Below are positions 1 to 8,146 of a stretch of DNA of 64,000 nucleotides, in pieces (position 1 is the stretch's first letter; each line of letters begins with the position of its first letter). Source of the stretch: Alteribacillus bidgolensis (GTDB lineage: Bacteria; Bacillota; Bacilli; Bacillales; Marinococcaceae); NCBI RefSeq assembly GCF_002886255.1, contig NZ_KZ614149.1, positions 1,860,001 through 1,924,000 of the forward strand. Direction: 5' to 3'. The notes below the pieces were generated by a model. That model worked only from the letters and a program-made list of their open reading frames with translations, had not been told where the DNA came from and did no database searches. The translations under genes were made by a program, and so were the position numbers.

Positions 1-29
1 ATTACATGCAGGCGGCAATAGTGTTTTGC

Positions 30-563
30 TTAGGAAGGTTCAATTTCTTCCATATAACCTTTAATATCTTCTTCTGTCATCGCTCCAGTTAAAATGCGCT
101 TAACTTCTCCATTTTCATCGACTAAATACGTAGATGGAAGCGGACCAACACCATAGCGGTCCATTACACTTTTATTTTTATCTTTCAATACCGGAAAGGT
201 TAAATCTAGACGATCTACAAACCGTTCAATGGCAAGATCAGATTCTCCAACGTTAACCGCTAGAATTTCTACCCCTCTATCTTTAAAATCCTGGTAATGA
301 TTATCCATATAAGGCATCTCGTCAACACAAGGCGGACAATATGTACCCCAGAAGTTCAAAAAGACCCCTTGACCGCGCAGATCTTCTAGTTCAACTTCTT
401 CTCCTTCCATTGTGGTCAGAATAAAATTAGGAGCTGTATCTCCCTCTTTTACTGCTGGCTCTTCTCCCGTAATGAAATTGGTATAAAACACATATCCAAG
501 CAAAATGGCTATAACACTTAATATCGATGAACGCATAATAAAGCGTTTGCGTTTTTTGGACAT
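30..563 (-). CDS. resA: ResA-like membrane-anchored thiol-disulfide oxidoreductase
   Basis: A thioredoxin-fold reductase that would act on the outer face of the membrane, where ResA family members reduce the haem-binding cysteines of apocytochrome c. The 177-residue protein has a basic N-terminus and one uncleaved hydrophobic anchor (about residues 11-30). A TlpA/ResA-type domain follows with the active-site motif C76-P-P-C79 inside FWGTYCPPC, and a cis-proline region (GPLPSTYLVD) near residue 143. The start is supported by AGGAGGG upstream. The resB and resC genes that often follow resA are not in view, so a more general extracytoplasmic thioredoxin role remains possible. Confidence 0.85.
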   Translation of the reverse strand: MSKKRKRFIMRSSILSVIAILLGYVFYTNFITGEEPAVKEGDTAPNFILTTMEGEEVELEDLRGQGVFLNFWGTYCPPCVDEMPYMDNHYQDFKDRGVEILAVNVGESDLAIERFVDRLDLTFPVLKDKNKSVMDRYGVGPLPSTYLVDENGEVKRILTGAMTEEDIKGYMEEIEPS

Positions 564-838
564 CTTCTAACCCTCCTGGTTAACCACCATTGATATAATT
601 AGTTTCTCACGAATATGCCCGCCTGTTCAAGCTGTTCACTATAAGAAGCTTTGTGTATTTATAGTATAAATGCTTAGTGGGACAAGTGGATAAGTAACTT
701 GTAACGATTTATTGAAAAAGCGCCTTATCAAGTATGCTCTTTATCTTTTCAGCTCTGTGCACCTTGATTCAGTGCTCCTTCCCTTACATCTAGATCTTTC
801 AAGCACTGAGACACTTCCTCTCTTTCTTTTGTCAAAAC

Positions 839-865
839 CAGAAAAACTCAGCTTGCCGCCAAGTC
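839..865 (+). repeat. Dispersed intergenic repeat, copy R1 (core only)
   Basis: Contains GAAAAACTCAGCTTGCCGCC followed by AAGTC, the core shared with at least eight other intergenic sites in this window. Only the left module is recognisable; the right module (CTTATACTTTGATCC and onward) is absent. Confidence 0.7.
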
Positions 866-974
866 TTTATGAAGGAAGCCGTATTTTCATTCCTTCCTAT
901 TTTAAACAGTTGAATGAATTTCAAAATTCATCTCTATATTATTATAAACGAATATTATATAAAACTCCCTCGTT

Positions 975-1172
975 ATCGTTCGATTTTCGCTTCAGGCGGA
1001 CGCTTTCACCCTCAGGGCACAAGTGTGACATCTACTCCAACTCACTTTGTTCGTTCTCGCAGTGTCTTCTTTGCCGCGGGCTTGGCTTCAGCCTCCTCGG
1101 CAGCAAGCTGCCTGGGTCTTCAGCTCAAGCTTATCCCGCTGGAATCGTCGCCTTCCGCTACAATCGATAGAT
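975..1172 (+). repeat. GC-richer intergenic repeat-like element
   Basis: A roughly 200-base block clearly richer in G+C than the AT-rich DNA around it. It carries phrases such as TTCAGGCGGACGCTTTC, GGCTTCAGCCTCCTCGGC and GGTCTTCAGCTC. From memory these resemble a repeat scattered between genes of many Bacillaceae; that could not be checked. Open frames crossing it have no ribosome binding site and low-complexity translations, so it is not called as coding. The rest of 564-1289 shows no gene. Confidence 0.45.
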
Positions 1173-1289
1173 AATCAAAGTAGCACTTATGAAATTGATT
1201 CAATTGCAGAAGAGAAAGAAAATATTTGAACAATTCCCCCTTTTTTGCTGTTCTTATCCATTTACAAAGTGAAAGGAGGTGAGCGGACG

Positions 1290-1505
1290 ATGGCAGAAAT
1301 CGTAAACAGCCGCCTGACACTTGAACTAAACGGCGGAGCAGATGATAACGGAAACAGCATTATTAAGTACAAAAGCTTCCACAATGTGAAAACGGATGCC
1401 ACTGATGAAGATCTCCAAACGGCTGCAATCAACCTTGGCGGACTTCAAGAGCTCCCGATCGTTTCCGTAAAGCGTGTAAATGAATACGACATCTCTACTT
1501 TTTAA
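1290..1505 (+). CDS. DUF1659 family small protein
   Basis: A 71-residue protein beginning MAEIVNSRLTLELNGG, recognised as the Bacillus DUF1659 family; function unknown. The start was chosen because a near-perfect ribosome binding site (GAAAGGAGGTGA, 1271-1282) lies 7 bases upstream of ATG 1290, although the frame is open further upstream. It is the first gene of the DUF1659-DUF2922-YvrJ trio found together in many spore-formers. No signal peptide or membrane segment is seen; the predicted character is mixed beta strand with an acidic middle (TDATDEDLQ). Confidence 0.85.
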   Translation: MAEIVNSRLTLELNGGADDNGNSIIKYKSFHNVKTDATDEDLQTAAINLGGLQELPIVSVKRVNEYDISTF

Positions 1506-1543
1506 TCTATATTATTAACCCATGAAAGGCAGGTGAATTACTC

Positions 1544-1762
1544 ATGAGTAAGCGTTTAGAACTTCGTTTTTCAAATGAAGATGGAAGAAACGTCACTGTC
1601 GGCCTCGATCATCCTGAAGAATCACTTGATGAACAGACAGTAGAGGCAGCGATGGATACTGTTATTAGTACAAATATCTTTCATTCTTCTGGAGGTGACT
1701 TAGTAGAAAAGAGAGATGCAAGGATTGTAGAACGTACAGTAGACACCGTTTATGAAGGATAA
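1544..1762 (+). CDS. DUF2922 family small protein
   Basis: A 72-residue acidic protein starting MSKRLELRFSNEDGRNVTVG, typical of the DUF2922 family; role unknown. AGGTGA lies 8 bases before the ATG. It is 38 bases downstream of the DUF1659 gene on the same strand, so the two are probably co-transcribed. Both small proteins share the pattern of a short beta-rich N-terminus followed by a DEQT/DEDLQ-type acidic helix and may be distant paralogues; that relation is an inference. Confidence 0.85.
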   Translation: MSKRLELRFSNEDGRNVTVGLDHPEESLDEQTVEAAMDTVISTNIFHSSGGDLVEKRDARIVERTVDTVYEG

Positions 1763-1775
1763 TTAGCGGGTAATA

Positions 1776-1812
1776 AAGGAGGCTGGCATTTCCAAACGAA
1801 GCCAGTCTCCTT
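1776..1812 (+). terminator. Intercistronic hairpin between DUF2922 and YvrJ genes
   Basis: AAGGAGGCTGGC pairs with GCCAGTCTCCTT (one G-T pair) around a 13-base loop. No run of T follows on the plus strand, so it may be a partial terminator or an mRNA-stabilising hairpin that lets some transcripts run into the YvrJ gene. Confidence 0.5.
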
Positions 1813-1838
1813 CCCATTTAGCTGAGAGGAGAATAAAC

Positions 1839-2033
1839 ATGGATATTTGGCTCACTGCTGCAGGAGAATATGGTATTACAGCCATTATTGCTTTTTATTT
1901 ATTGCACCGAATAGAGAAAAAACTTGATATTTTGATTTATGCGGTGCAAAATTGGTCTCGTGAAAGTGCTCCTTCTTCCATACCCTCCGAGCAGCTGTTG
2001 GATAAAGATAAGAAAGTAAAACAAGTGAAATAG
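1839..2033 (+). CDS. YvrJ family small membrane protein
   Basis: A 64-residue protein with one hydrophobic segment (about residues 5-22, YGITAIIAFYLLHRI) followed by a positively charged cytoplasmic part, as in the YvrJ family. AGAGGAG stands 8 bases upstream of the ATG. YvrJ-type genes regularly follow DUF1659 and DUF2922 genes, as here. The function is unknown; the size and topology (N-terminal anchor, KKLDILIYAV amphipathic stretch) recall the small BhlA/holin-like proteins, but that is only a resemblance. Confidence 0.8.
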   Translation: MDIWLTAAGEYGITAIIAFYLLHRIEKKLDILIYAVQNWSRESAPSSIPSEQLLDKDKKVKQVK

Positions 2034-2045
2034 AGGAAAACCCAT

Positions 2046-2158
2046 AGAGGAACTATGATAAATGCACTTATGGACTTCGTTTCCGTTATCTGCTGGATCG
2101 TTTTGTAAGCTGTAACGGAACGAGTGTCCGTTCTGTAAAAATCATGTTCTATTCCTCT
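2046..2158 (+). other. Long imperfect inverted repeat, structured element
   Basis: AGAGGAACTATGAT (2046-2059) can pair with ATCATGTTCTATTCCTCT (2141-2158), allowing a bulge. Inside it CGTTTCCGTTA pairs with TAACGGAACG. The nested stems suggest a folded RNA or a small mobile inverted repeat downstream of the YvrJ gene. The remaining bases to 2300 are AT-rich and probably hold the promoter of the DUF418 gene. Confidence 0.4.
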
Positions 2159-2319
2159 TATAACTTAAGACATGAATAGTTACTCCTTATTTTCCTGTTA
2201 TTTACAACAAAGCGAGACAAATTATAGTCTTTTTGCTATGATTGACTTGTTTTCGCAACAAAAGGTAATCGACTTACATATATAAATATATAATATAAAA
2301 GAAGGGAGTGGTTCATAGA

Positions 2320-3522
2320 ATGAAAGTTTCTTCCACCACTGGAAGCGAACGTATTCGCACGCTTGATTTTATCCGCGGAATGGCGCTTTTAGGTATCCTG
2401 TTTGCCAATATGGCTTTTTTTAAATCGCCTGTGTTTCAATTGCAGAGTCTGCCTGGTGAGCTGGCATCTTTTCCGCCTGAACCATTGAATCAATGGTCAG
2501 TGTTTAGCATCGATATGTTTATTGTCGGGAAATTTTATCCTATGTTTTCTTTTTTATTTGGGCTTGGATTTTATTTATTTTATGAACGGCTGCGTGAAAA
2601 AGGACTGGACGCACGCAAAATTTACTTCAGACGTTTATTTTTTTTATTAGCCCTTGGAGTTATACACCTTGTATTTATTTGGTCAGGAGATATCTTGCAT
2701 ACATATGCCATTACTGGTTTTTTACTATTGTTATTTATTCACCGTAAACCTAAAACAATTCTTATATGGAGCATTGCATTACTTATTGGTTCTGCTTTTC
2801 TGTTAGGAGGACTGATGACCATAAGCAACCTGTTTGTTGCTTATCAAGAAGGCACTTCTTTTGAGCAAAACGCTCAAAACGCAGTAAATACAGCGCTTTC
2901 TACGTATAGCAGCGGTTCTTATTTAAGTATCCTTTCATTTAGAGTTTCTAATGAAGTACCTTTAGTTTTATCTAATCTCGTATTAAGCGTTCCAAACATA
3001 CTCGGTTTGTTTTTACTAGGTTTATATATTGGTAAACGAGATTACATCCGTCATGCAGACAATTACTTCTCTTTTTGGAAAAACCTTCTACTTATCACAC
3101 TGATCAGCGGTGGTCTTCTATCCATTTTGTACGTATGTTTAAAAAACGGGATCTTTTTATTAGCTCCGTGGCTTTCCAGCGGTTTAGCAGAAGGTTTAAA
3201 TATTATAGCCGGTCCTTTATTAATGCTTTTTTATATTTCAAGTGCTGTTTTACTTTTCCGAAAACCTTCTTTCGAGAAGCTTTTGAAACCTATTGCTATG
3301 GTTGGCCAAATGGCTCTTACAAACTACCTTTTCCAGTCCGTAATTTGTATTTTTATCTTTTACGGATTCGGTCTTCAATTATATGGGAGAATTGACGCTG
3401 CAAACGGAATGCTGATCACCATCATTATTTTTGCAGTTCAGACATTATTAAGCTGGTTCTGGCTCAATAACTATTATCAGGGACCGATGGAAAAAGTATG
3501 GAGAAAAGTTACTTATAAGTAG
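2320..3522 (+). CDS. DUF418 domain polytopic membrane protein
   Basis: A 400-residue integral membrane protein of the DUF418 family (YeiB/YxaH-like), with about nine to ten hydrophobic segments and the family N-terminal signature RIRTLDFIRGMALLGILFAN. The C-terminal half contains the DUF418-type GPLEK-like ending (NYYQGPMEKVWRK). Family members are thought to be transporters or acyltransferase-like proteins, but no activity is established. ATG 2320 is preferred over the GTG at 2308 because GAAGGGAGTGG lies 8 bases before the ATG. It is a single gene with its own upstream AT-rich region, followed by a bidirectional terminator. Confidence 0.85.
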   Translation: MKVSSTTGSERIRTLDFIRGMALLGILFANMAFFKSPVFQLQSLPGELASFPPEPLNQWSVFSIDMFIVGKFYPMFSFLFGLGFYLFYERLREKGLDARKIYFRRLFFLLALGVIHLVFIWSGDILHTYAITGFLLLLFIHRKPKTILIWSIALLIGSAFLLGGLMTISNLFVAYQEGTSFEQNAQNAVNTALSTYSSGSYLSILSFRVSNEVPLVLSNLVLSVPNILGLFLLGLYIGKRDYIRHADNYFSFWKNLLLITLISGGLLSILYVCLKNGIFLLAPWLSSGLAEGLNIIAGPLLMLFYISSAVLLFRKPSFEKLLKPIAMVGQMALTNYLFQSVICIFIFYGFGLQLYGRIDAANGMLITIIIFAVQTLLSWFWLNNYYQGPMEKVWRKVTYK

Positions 3523-3553
3523 AAAAAAAAGTTTCAGCATTGTCATGATGCTG

Positions 3554-3624
3554 TAGAAAAACATGGCTCGCCGCCAAGTCCAAATAGCAATATACTTTGA
3601 TCCTTTAGCAAATTTATACTTCCA
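3554..3624 (+). repeat. Dispersed intergenic repeat, copy R2
   Basis: Starts TAGAAAAACATGGCTCGCC, then GCCAAGTCC, and ends with the right module ATATACTTTGATCCTTTAGC. Both modules are present but the spacer between them is short compared with copies R3 and R6. Confidence 0.75.
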
Positions 3625-3631
3625 TATAAAA

Positions 3632-3665
3632 AGAGAGCGGCCCTATCACTTTTGGCCGCTCTTTC
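3632..3665 (-). terminator. Bidirectional terminator between DUF418 gene and cheX remnant
   Basis: AAAGAGCGGCC pairs with GGCCGCTCTCTTT across an 11-base loop; on the minus strand a T-rich tract follows. It would end both the plus-strand DUF418 transcript and the minus-strand chemotaxis transcript. Confidence 0.8.
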
Positions 3666-3669
3666 AATG

Positions 3670-4162
3670 TTAATTGGTTTCTCTCATCGAAACATGTATG
3701 TAAAAATTTCCAATGGCACTTTGGAGTGGAAGCGTGATAAATGATTGTTCCATTCGAAAAGTGGAAACACCTTCATTTACAACAGGTGGAGAAATATCAA
3801 TCACAGCTGATGTATTAGTGAGTTCGGATGCTGCTTTTCCTGCGATCCAGTTACCAAATTCCTGAATAGCACTCCAGCCCATGTCAGCCATTTTTGAAAT
3901 TTCCATAACCCCCATCATTAACCCCCATCATTGTCCCAACAATAGATAAAGCAGTATTCTCTTTCATCGAGCAGATGATCTGTCCTTCAAGTGTTCCATT
4001 TACCCCCATAACAACGGAAATATCGGAGGATTGGAATTGTTTCCCTGCTTTAAGCGGTTTGGTAAAAGAAGCTTCAATCCCCTAATGTTCCTGCACAATG
4101 GCATAAGCCGCTTTTGTGATTGCATTAACATGGTTTGTTTCCATTTGTGTTGATGAAGGCAT
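3670..4162 (-). pseudogene. cheX: cheX, chemotaxis phosphatase gene broken by a stop and a 13-bp duplication
   Basis: CheX-type proteins dephosphorylate CheY-P. The gene starts at ATG 4162 behind AGAGGAG and reads MPSSTQMETNHVNAITKAAY, but codon 27 is TAG (4084-4082). Further on a perfect 13-base tandem duplication (AATGATGGGGGTT read on the minus strand; 3920-3932 and 3907-3919) shifts the frame. Removing one copy joins GTMMGV directly to MEISKMADMGW and restores a CheX-like domain running to the stop at 3670. With both lesions ignored the protein is about 160 residues, a normal length. It lies last in the cheA-cheW-cheY cluster. A sequencing error is possible for one lesion, less likely for both. 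Confidence 0.8.
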
Positions 4163-4177
4163 ATTTTTCTCCTCTCG

Positions 4178-4537
4178 TTATCTTAAGACTTTATTAATAG
4201 CATCCATTACTCGATCAGCTTGGAAAGGTTTTACGATAAAGTCCTTCGCGCCGGCTTGAATAGCATCAATTACCATAGCCTGCTGTCCCATAGCAGAACA
4301 CATGATAATATTGGCTCCCGGGCTGCTCGATTTTATTTCTTTTAACGCTTCAATGCCGTCTTTTTCCGGCATGGTAATATCCATTGTTACAAGGTCCGGC
4401 TGCAATTCATTATATAATTCAACCGCTTCTTGTCCATTTGCTGCTTCACCTGCAATGTCAAAATCATTTTTTTCTAAAATATCTTTTATCATCATTCTCA
4501 TAAACGATGCATCATCTACTATTAACACGGAAGCCAT
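4178..4537 (-). CDS. cheY: CheY chemotaxis response regulator
   Basis: A 119-residue stand-alone receiver domain. The acidic pocket D8/D9, the phospho-acceptor D53 (in DLVTMDITMP) and the conserved K103 (IVKPF) are all present, and there is no output domain. Phosphorylated by CheA, it would bind the flagellar motor switch. It sits between cheW and the broken cheX on the same strand. AGGTGATTAT precedes the ATG. Sequence features such as SFMRMMIKDIL are characteristic of Bacillus/Thermotoga-type CheY. Confidence 0.93.
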   Translation of the reverse strand: MASVLIVDDASFMRMMIKDILEKNDFDIAGEAANGQEAVELYNELQPDLVTMDITMPEKDGIEALKEIKSSSPGANIIMCSAMGQQAMVIDAIQAGAKDFIVKPFQADRVMDAINKVLR

Positions 4538-4574
4538 ATAATCACCTCATCGTTGTTTTTTGCGGGCTGCGTTT

Positions 4575-5039
4575 TTATGCGTCTGCTTTATCTACTTGTT
4601 TTTGTAAAATTTTATCTAAGTGGAGTAAGGTAAAAAGTCTATTTTCCAATTTTACAACTCCCCGCAGATATTCTTCTGCTGCGCCTCCTACCACTTCAGG
4701 TGTAGGTTCAATTTTGGAAGCGGGAATATCCATTACATCATTTGCTCCATCAACGATAAAACTCAGTTCATTTCCTTCTTTGTTTAAAACTAATATACGA
4801 GTTGCTTCATCAAATTCCTTGCTCTCGATTCCAAACCTTTTTCGTAAATCGATGACAGGAGTAATGACAACGCGCAGGTTCATAACTCCATTAATATACG
4901 CTTCAACCCCGGGAATGCGTGTTACCGGCTGCATTCTTTCTATGGACTGTATAAAATCAACTTCGATTGCATATTCTTCATCTTTCAACTGGAAAATAAT
5001 CACCTTTAAATCCTTTTCATCGTTAGAACTCCCTGCCAC
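4575..5039 (-). CDS. cheW: CheW chemotaxis coupling protein
   Basis: A 154-residue CheW domain (LKVIIFQLKDEEYAIEV ... RIPGVEAYINGVMNLR) that couples receptors to the CheA kinase. The start is GTG 5039, with GAGG about 7 bases upstream. It lies 18 bases downstream of cheA and upstream of cheY, consistent with one transcript. No extra receiver domain is present, so it is CheW rather than CheV. Confidence 0.92.
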   Translation of the reverse strand: MAGSSNDEKDLKVIIFQLKDEEYAIEVDFIQSIERMQPVTRIPGVEAYINGVMNLRVVITPVIDLRKRFGIESKEFDEATRILVLNKEGNELSFIVDGANDVMDIPASKIEPTPEVVGGAAEEYLRGVVKLENRLFTLLHLDKILQKQVDKADA

Positions 5040-5057
5040 ACTATCTACCTCGCCTTC

Positions 5058-7085
5058 TTATTTAATTAACGCATTTGTATCTACGATTAAGGCAACTTGT
5101 CCGTCACCTAGAATGGTTGCTCCAGATATGGCAAAGACATTGCTTAAATAATTGCCGAGTGATTTTAAGACAATATCGTGCTGTCCAATAAGAGAGTCTA
5201 CGACAAGTCCTGCCACTTTTTCTCCTTTATTTATAATAACAAGTGAATAAAATTCATTATCTGTTTCTTCTGCAGGCACTTGAAATATTTCATGAAGGAA
5301 TACTAGAGGCACTACTTTACCACGAAAATCTATTACTTTTTGGTTATGAGCACTGTATACTTCTTCTTTATTGACAATAGCTGTTTCGACAATCGCTGTT
5401 AGAGGAACAGCATATTTTTCTTCCGCTACTTCTACTAACATTACATCAATAATAGATAGTGTCAGCGGCAGCTGAATAGAAAATAAGGAGCCTTTTCCGA
5501 GTTCAGAATCAACAGTGACTACACCGCCTAAGGATTCAAACGTACTCCGGACTACATCAAGCCCGACGCCTCTGCCGGAAACATCAGTCACCTCTTCGGC
5601 TGTACTAAACCCAGAAGCAAACAGCAGACCATACATTTGCTGATCAGTCATCTTTTCCAGGTCTTCTTCGGTAACCACTCCGTTTTCAAGCGCCTTGTTG
5701 ATCACTTTTTCTTTATTAATCCCAGCTCCATCGTCCTTTATTTCAATGAATACATGGTTTCCACTGTGATATGCTCTTAGCTCAACAGTTCCTTCTTCAG
5801 GTTTGCCAGATGATTTTCGAACGTCAGGATGTTCGATTCCATGGTCAATAGAGTTGCGAATCAAGTGAACGAGGGGATCTCCTATTTCATCAATAATCGT
5901 TCGATCTAACTCTGTTTCTGCTCCGATAATTTCGAGATTCACCTTTTTGCCAAGTTCTTTAGATAAACTTCGAACCATTCTCGGAAAACGATTAAATACT
6001 TGATCTACCGGCATCATTCTCATATTTAAGATAATTTCTTGAAGATCTCCGGATATGCGTGACATGCGTTCTACGGTTTCATTTAGTTCCGTATTATTTA
6101 ACTCGCTTGATATTTGTTCCAAGCGCCCCCGGTCAATAACGAGTTCTTCAAATAAGTTCATCAATACATCAAGACGATCGATATTTACTCGGATGGTTTT
6201 ATTCAGCTCTGTTCCTTTTTTTCCAGGGGAAGATTCTTTTTTCTTTGGCTTTTCTTGTTTTTTAGCCGGTGATTTTGCTTTTTCTTTTCCCTGATTCTTC
6301 TCTTTCGTAGTATTTTCTTTGTATTGATCGATGTTGACTATTTCAATATAGACGGAACTGATTTCCGATACTTTTAATATACGTTGTTTTATTTCGTCAG
6401 CTTCCGTTGTAGTAAGCAGTGTGACCACAAACGTAAAATCAAATTTTTCTTCTTCGAGTTCATCAGCTGAAGGAGTCGATTTAATAACATCTCCAATCTG
6501 TTCAAGGACTTCAAACACCATGTACACTCTAGCAGCTTTTAACATCGTCTTTTCATCTAATGATATTTGAATTTGATATGCCTGATATCCTTGTTCTTGG
6601 GATTGGGCCAGCACAGTCCATTCATATTCGTCGTAATTCTCATTTATTGTGTTTGCGGGCTGAACTGCTTCTGCCTTAGCTGCTTGCTCCTCCGATGGTG
6701 CTGGCTCTAGACCCTGAAGTGTCTCAAGGTGTTTTACTACCTCATTGACATCCTGTTTTCCATCCCCGCCATTGGAAATGTCTACGATTATTTCTTCAAG
6801 ATCGTCCACAGCTTCAAAGACAACATCCATGACGTGTGAAGTCACTTCTAACTGGTCATTGCGAATAAGATCAAGCACGTTTTCCATATTGTGGGTAAGG
6901 TGTGCAAGATCTTCATACCCCATCGTTGCTCCCATTCCCTTTAACGTATGGGCTGAACGAAAGATCTCTCCTACAATGGAAAGATCTCCAGGTTCTTTCT
7001 CGAGCTGAAGAAGATTATCATTTATTGCTTGTAAATGCTCTTGGCTCTCATCAATAAACACTTCTAAATATTGTGATTGACTCAA
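5058..7085 (-). CDS. cheA: CheA chemotaxis histidine kinase
   Basis: A 675-residue kinase with the full CheA order: an HPt domain with phospho-acceptor H46 (RSAHTLKGMGATMGY), a P2 CheY-binding region, a basic Lys/Pro/Ser-rich linker (about residues 270-300), a dimerisation domain, a GHKL ATPase domain (LIRNSIDHGIEHP, DDGAGIN, GRGVGLDVV) and a C-terminal CheW-like domain. The start is taken as TTG 7085 because CGGGAGGG is well spaced before it and the product then begins SQSQYLEVFIDES like other CheA proteins; the in-frame ATG at 7112 has no comparable site. A sigma-D-type promoter lies upstream. cheW, cheY and the cheX remnant follow. Confidence 0.93.
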   Translation of the reverse strand: MSQSQYLEVFIDESQEHLQAINDNLLQLEKEPGDLSIVGEIFRSAHTLKGMGATMGYEDLAHLTHNMENVLDLIRNDQLEVTSHVMDVVFEAVDDLEEIIVDISNGGDGKQDVNEVVKHLETLQGLEPAPSEEQAAKAEAVQPANTINENYDEYEWTVLAQSQEQGYQAYQIQISLDEKTMLKAARVYMVFEVLEQIGDVIKSTPSADELEEEKFDFTFVVTLLTTTEADEIKQRILKVSEISSVYIEIVNIDQYKENTTKEKNQGKEKAKSPAKKQEKPKKKESSPGKKGTELNKTIRVNIDRLDVLMNLFEELVIDRGRLEQISSELNNTELNETVERMSRISGDLQEIILNMRMMPVDQVFNRFPRMVRSLSKELGKKVNLEIIGAETELDRTIIDEIGDPLVHLIRNSIDHGIEHPDVRKSSGKPEEGTVELRAYHSGNHVFIEIKDDGAGINKEKVINKALENGVVTEEDLEKMTDQQMYGLLFASGFSTAEEVTDVSGRGVGLDVVRSTFESLGGVVTVDSELGKGSLFSIQLPLTLSIIDVMLVEVAEEKYAVPLTAIVETAIVNKEEVYSAHNQKVIDFRGKVVPLVFLHEIFQVPAEETDNEFYSLVIINKGEKVAGLVVDSLIGQHDIVLKSLGNYLSNVFAISGATILGDGQVALIVDTNALIK

Positions 7086-7146
7086 CTCCCAAACCCTCCC
7101 GGACCACTTCAAATTGCAGCCTTTTAAACTAGTTATGTTTTTCTTA

Positions 7147-7173
7147 ATATCGGCTGTTTTAAGAAAATATTCA
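7147..7173 (-). promoter_or_regulatory. Predicted sigma-D promoter of the cheA-cheW-cheY cluster
   Basis: On the minus strand TGAA is followed after exactly 15 bases by GCCGATAT, a perfect match to the sigma-D -10 element and a 3/4 match to TAAA at -35. It lies about 60 bases upstream of the cheA start, where a flagellar/chemotaxis promoter is expected. The rest of 7174-7412 is AT-rich and no gene is seen. Confidence 0.7.
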
Positions 7174-7405
7174 TTTATATACGCCGATTTTTATGTACAG
7201 AGACTTTATTCATAGTTTTTTATACCTATTATACTAGGTTCTTTTCAATCATAAAAGCCCCATAAAGGTTATTTCTATTAATTTTGGTTACTTATGTACT
7301 AAAGTGTTTAAATACAATGTTTTCTTTTTAAATTATTATTTGATATTTCAAACAATAATTGTTAAAATTTTCGTTATTCTATTCAACATGTTATGAATTT
7401 TTTAC

Positions 7406-7448
7406 CTAAAAAAGCTTTTATTATCTGAGAAGTCAGACAACAAAAGCT
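7406..7448 (-). terminator. Terminator of the pst-phoU operon
   Basis: AGCTTTTGTTGTCTGA pairs with TCAGATAATAAAAGCT (with G-T pairs) around a 4-base loop, followed on the minus strand by TTTTTT. It lies just after the phoU stop. Confidence 0.8.
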
Positions 7449-7455
7449 CCTGGAC

Positions 7456-8115
7456 TTAATTATTCAATGTAAAACGTTCACCTTTAACAAGATAGATTAC
7501 TTGTTCGGCGATATTCGTGACATGATCTGCTACCCTTTCCATGTAGCGACTTACATAAGCTATTTGAATTAATTGATTAATAGAATTAGGAAATTGACTG
7601 GTTTCTCTCATTAATTTTTCAAGTGTTGTACTGTGAAGTTTATCTATTTCATCATCCGTCTCAGCTGAAACTTTAGCTTTTGCCGCGTCTTCTTCCATGT
7701 ACGCATTCAATGTTTCAGCAAACATCTTCAAAGAAAGCTCAGCCATTTTGTTTATCGTTTTAAAATCTAAGTTACCTCCTTTTTCCAGTCTAATCGTTGA
7801 TTTACATACGTTGACTGCAAAATCAGCTATCCGCTCAATATCATTTGCAATTTTCAAAGCACATATGATTTTTCTTAAATCTGAGGCAACAGGCTGCTGA
7901 CGTGCGATCAACATTATAGCTCTTTCTTGAATAATATCTTCCTGTTTATTAATAGCTTCATCTTTTTGCATAAGTGCTCTTGCCGTTTCAGCATCCTGTT
8001 CAAAAAAGGCAGTCAAAACTTCTTCAAAATAAGAAATCGTATCTTGACCCATTTGTTCTAGAGTCACTTTTAAGTTTACTAACTCTTTGTCGAATGAACC
8101 ACGCGTAAAAGACAT
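7456..8115 (-). CDS. phoU: PhoU phosphate signalling regulator
   Basis: A 219-residue all-helical protein with the two PhoU repeats; the signature ERIADFAVNVCKS in the first half is echoed by ERVADHVTNIAEQ in the second. PhoU proteins link PstB activity to the PhoR kinase and damp Pho signalling and phosphate uptake. It is the last gene of the pst operon. Bacillus subtilis lacks a phoU in its pst operon, so this arrangement is closer to that of other Bacillaceae and most bacteria. Confidence 0.93.
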   Translation of the reverse strand: MSFTRGSFDKELVNLKVTLEQMGQDTISYFEEVLTAFFEQDAETARALMQKDEAINKQEDIIQERAIMLIARQQPVASDLRKIICALKIANDIERIADFAVNVCKSTIRLEKGGNLDFKTINKMAELSLKMFAETLNAYMEEDAAKAKVSAETDDEIDKLHSTTLEKLMRETSQFPNSINQLIQIAYVSRYMERVADHVTNIAEQVIYLVKGERFTLNN

Positions 8116-8146
8116 TGAGAATCAGCCCTTCCTTAAATCTAATAAA

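Noticed and set aside
712..1170. 152-codon frame on the plus strand
   Set aside because: No ribosome binding site, low-complexity translation, and it runs through two intergenic repeat elements.
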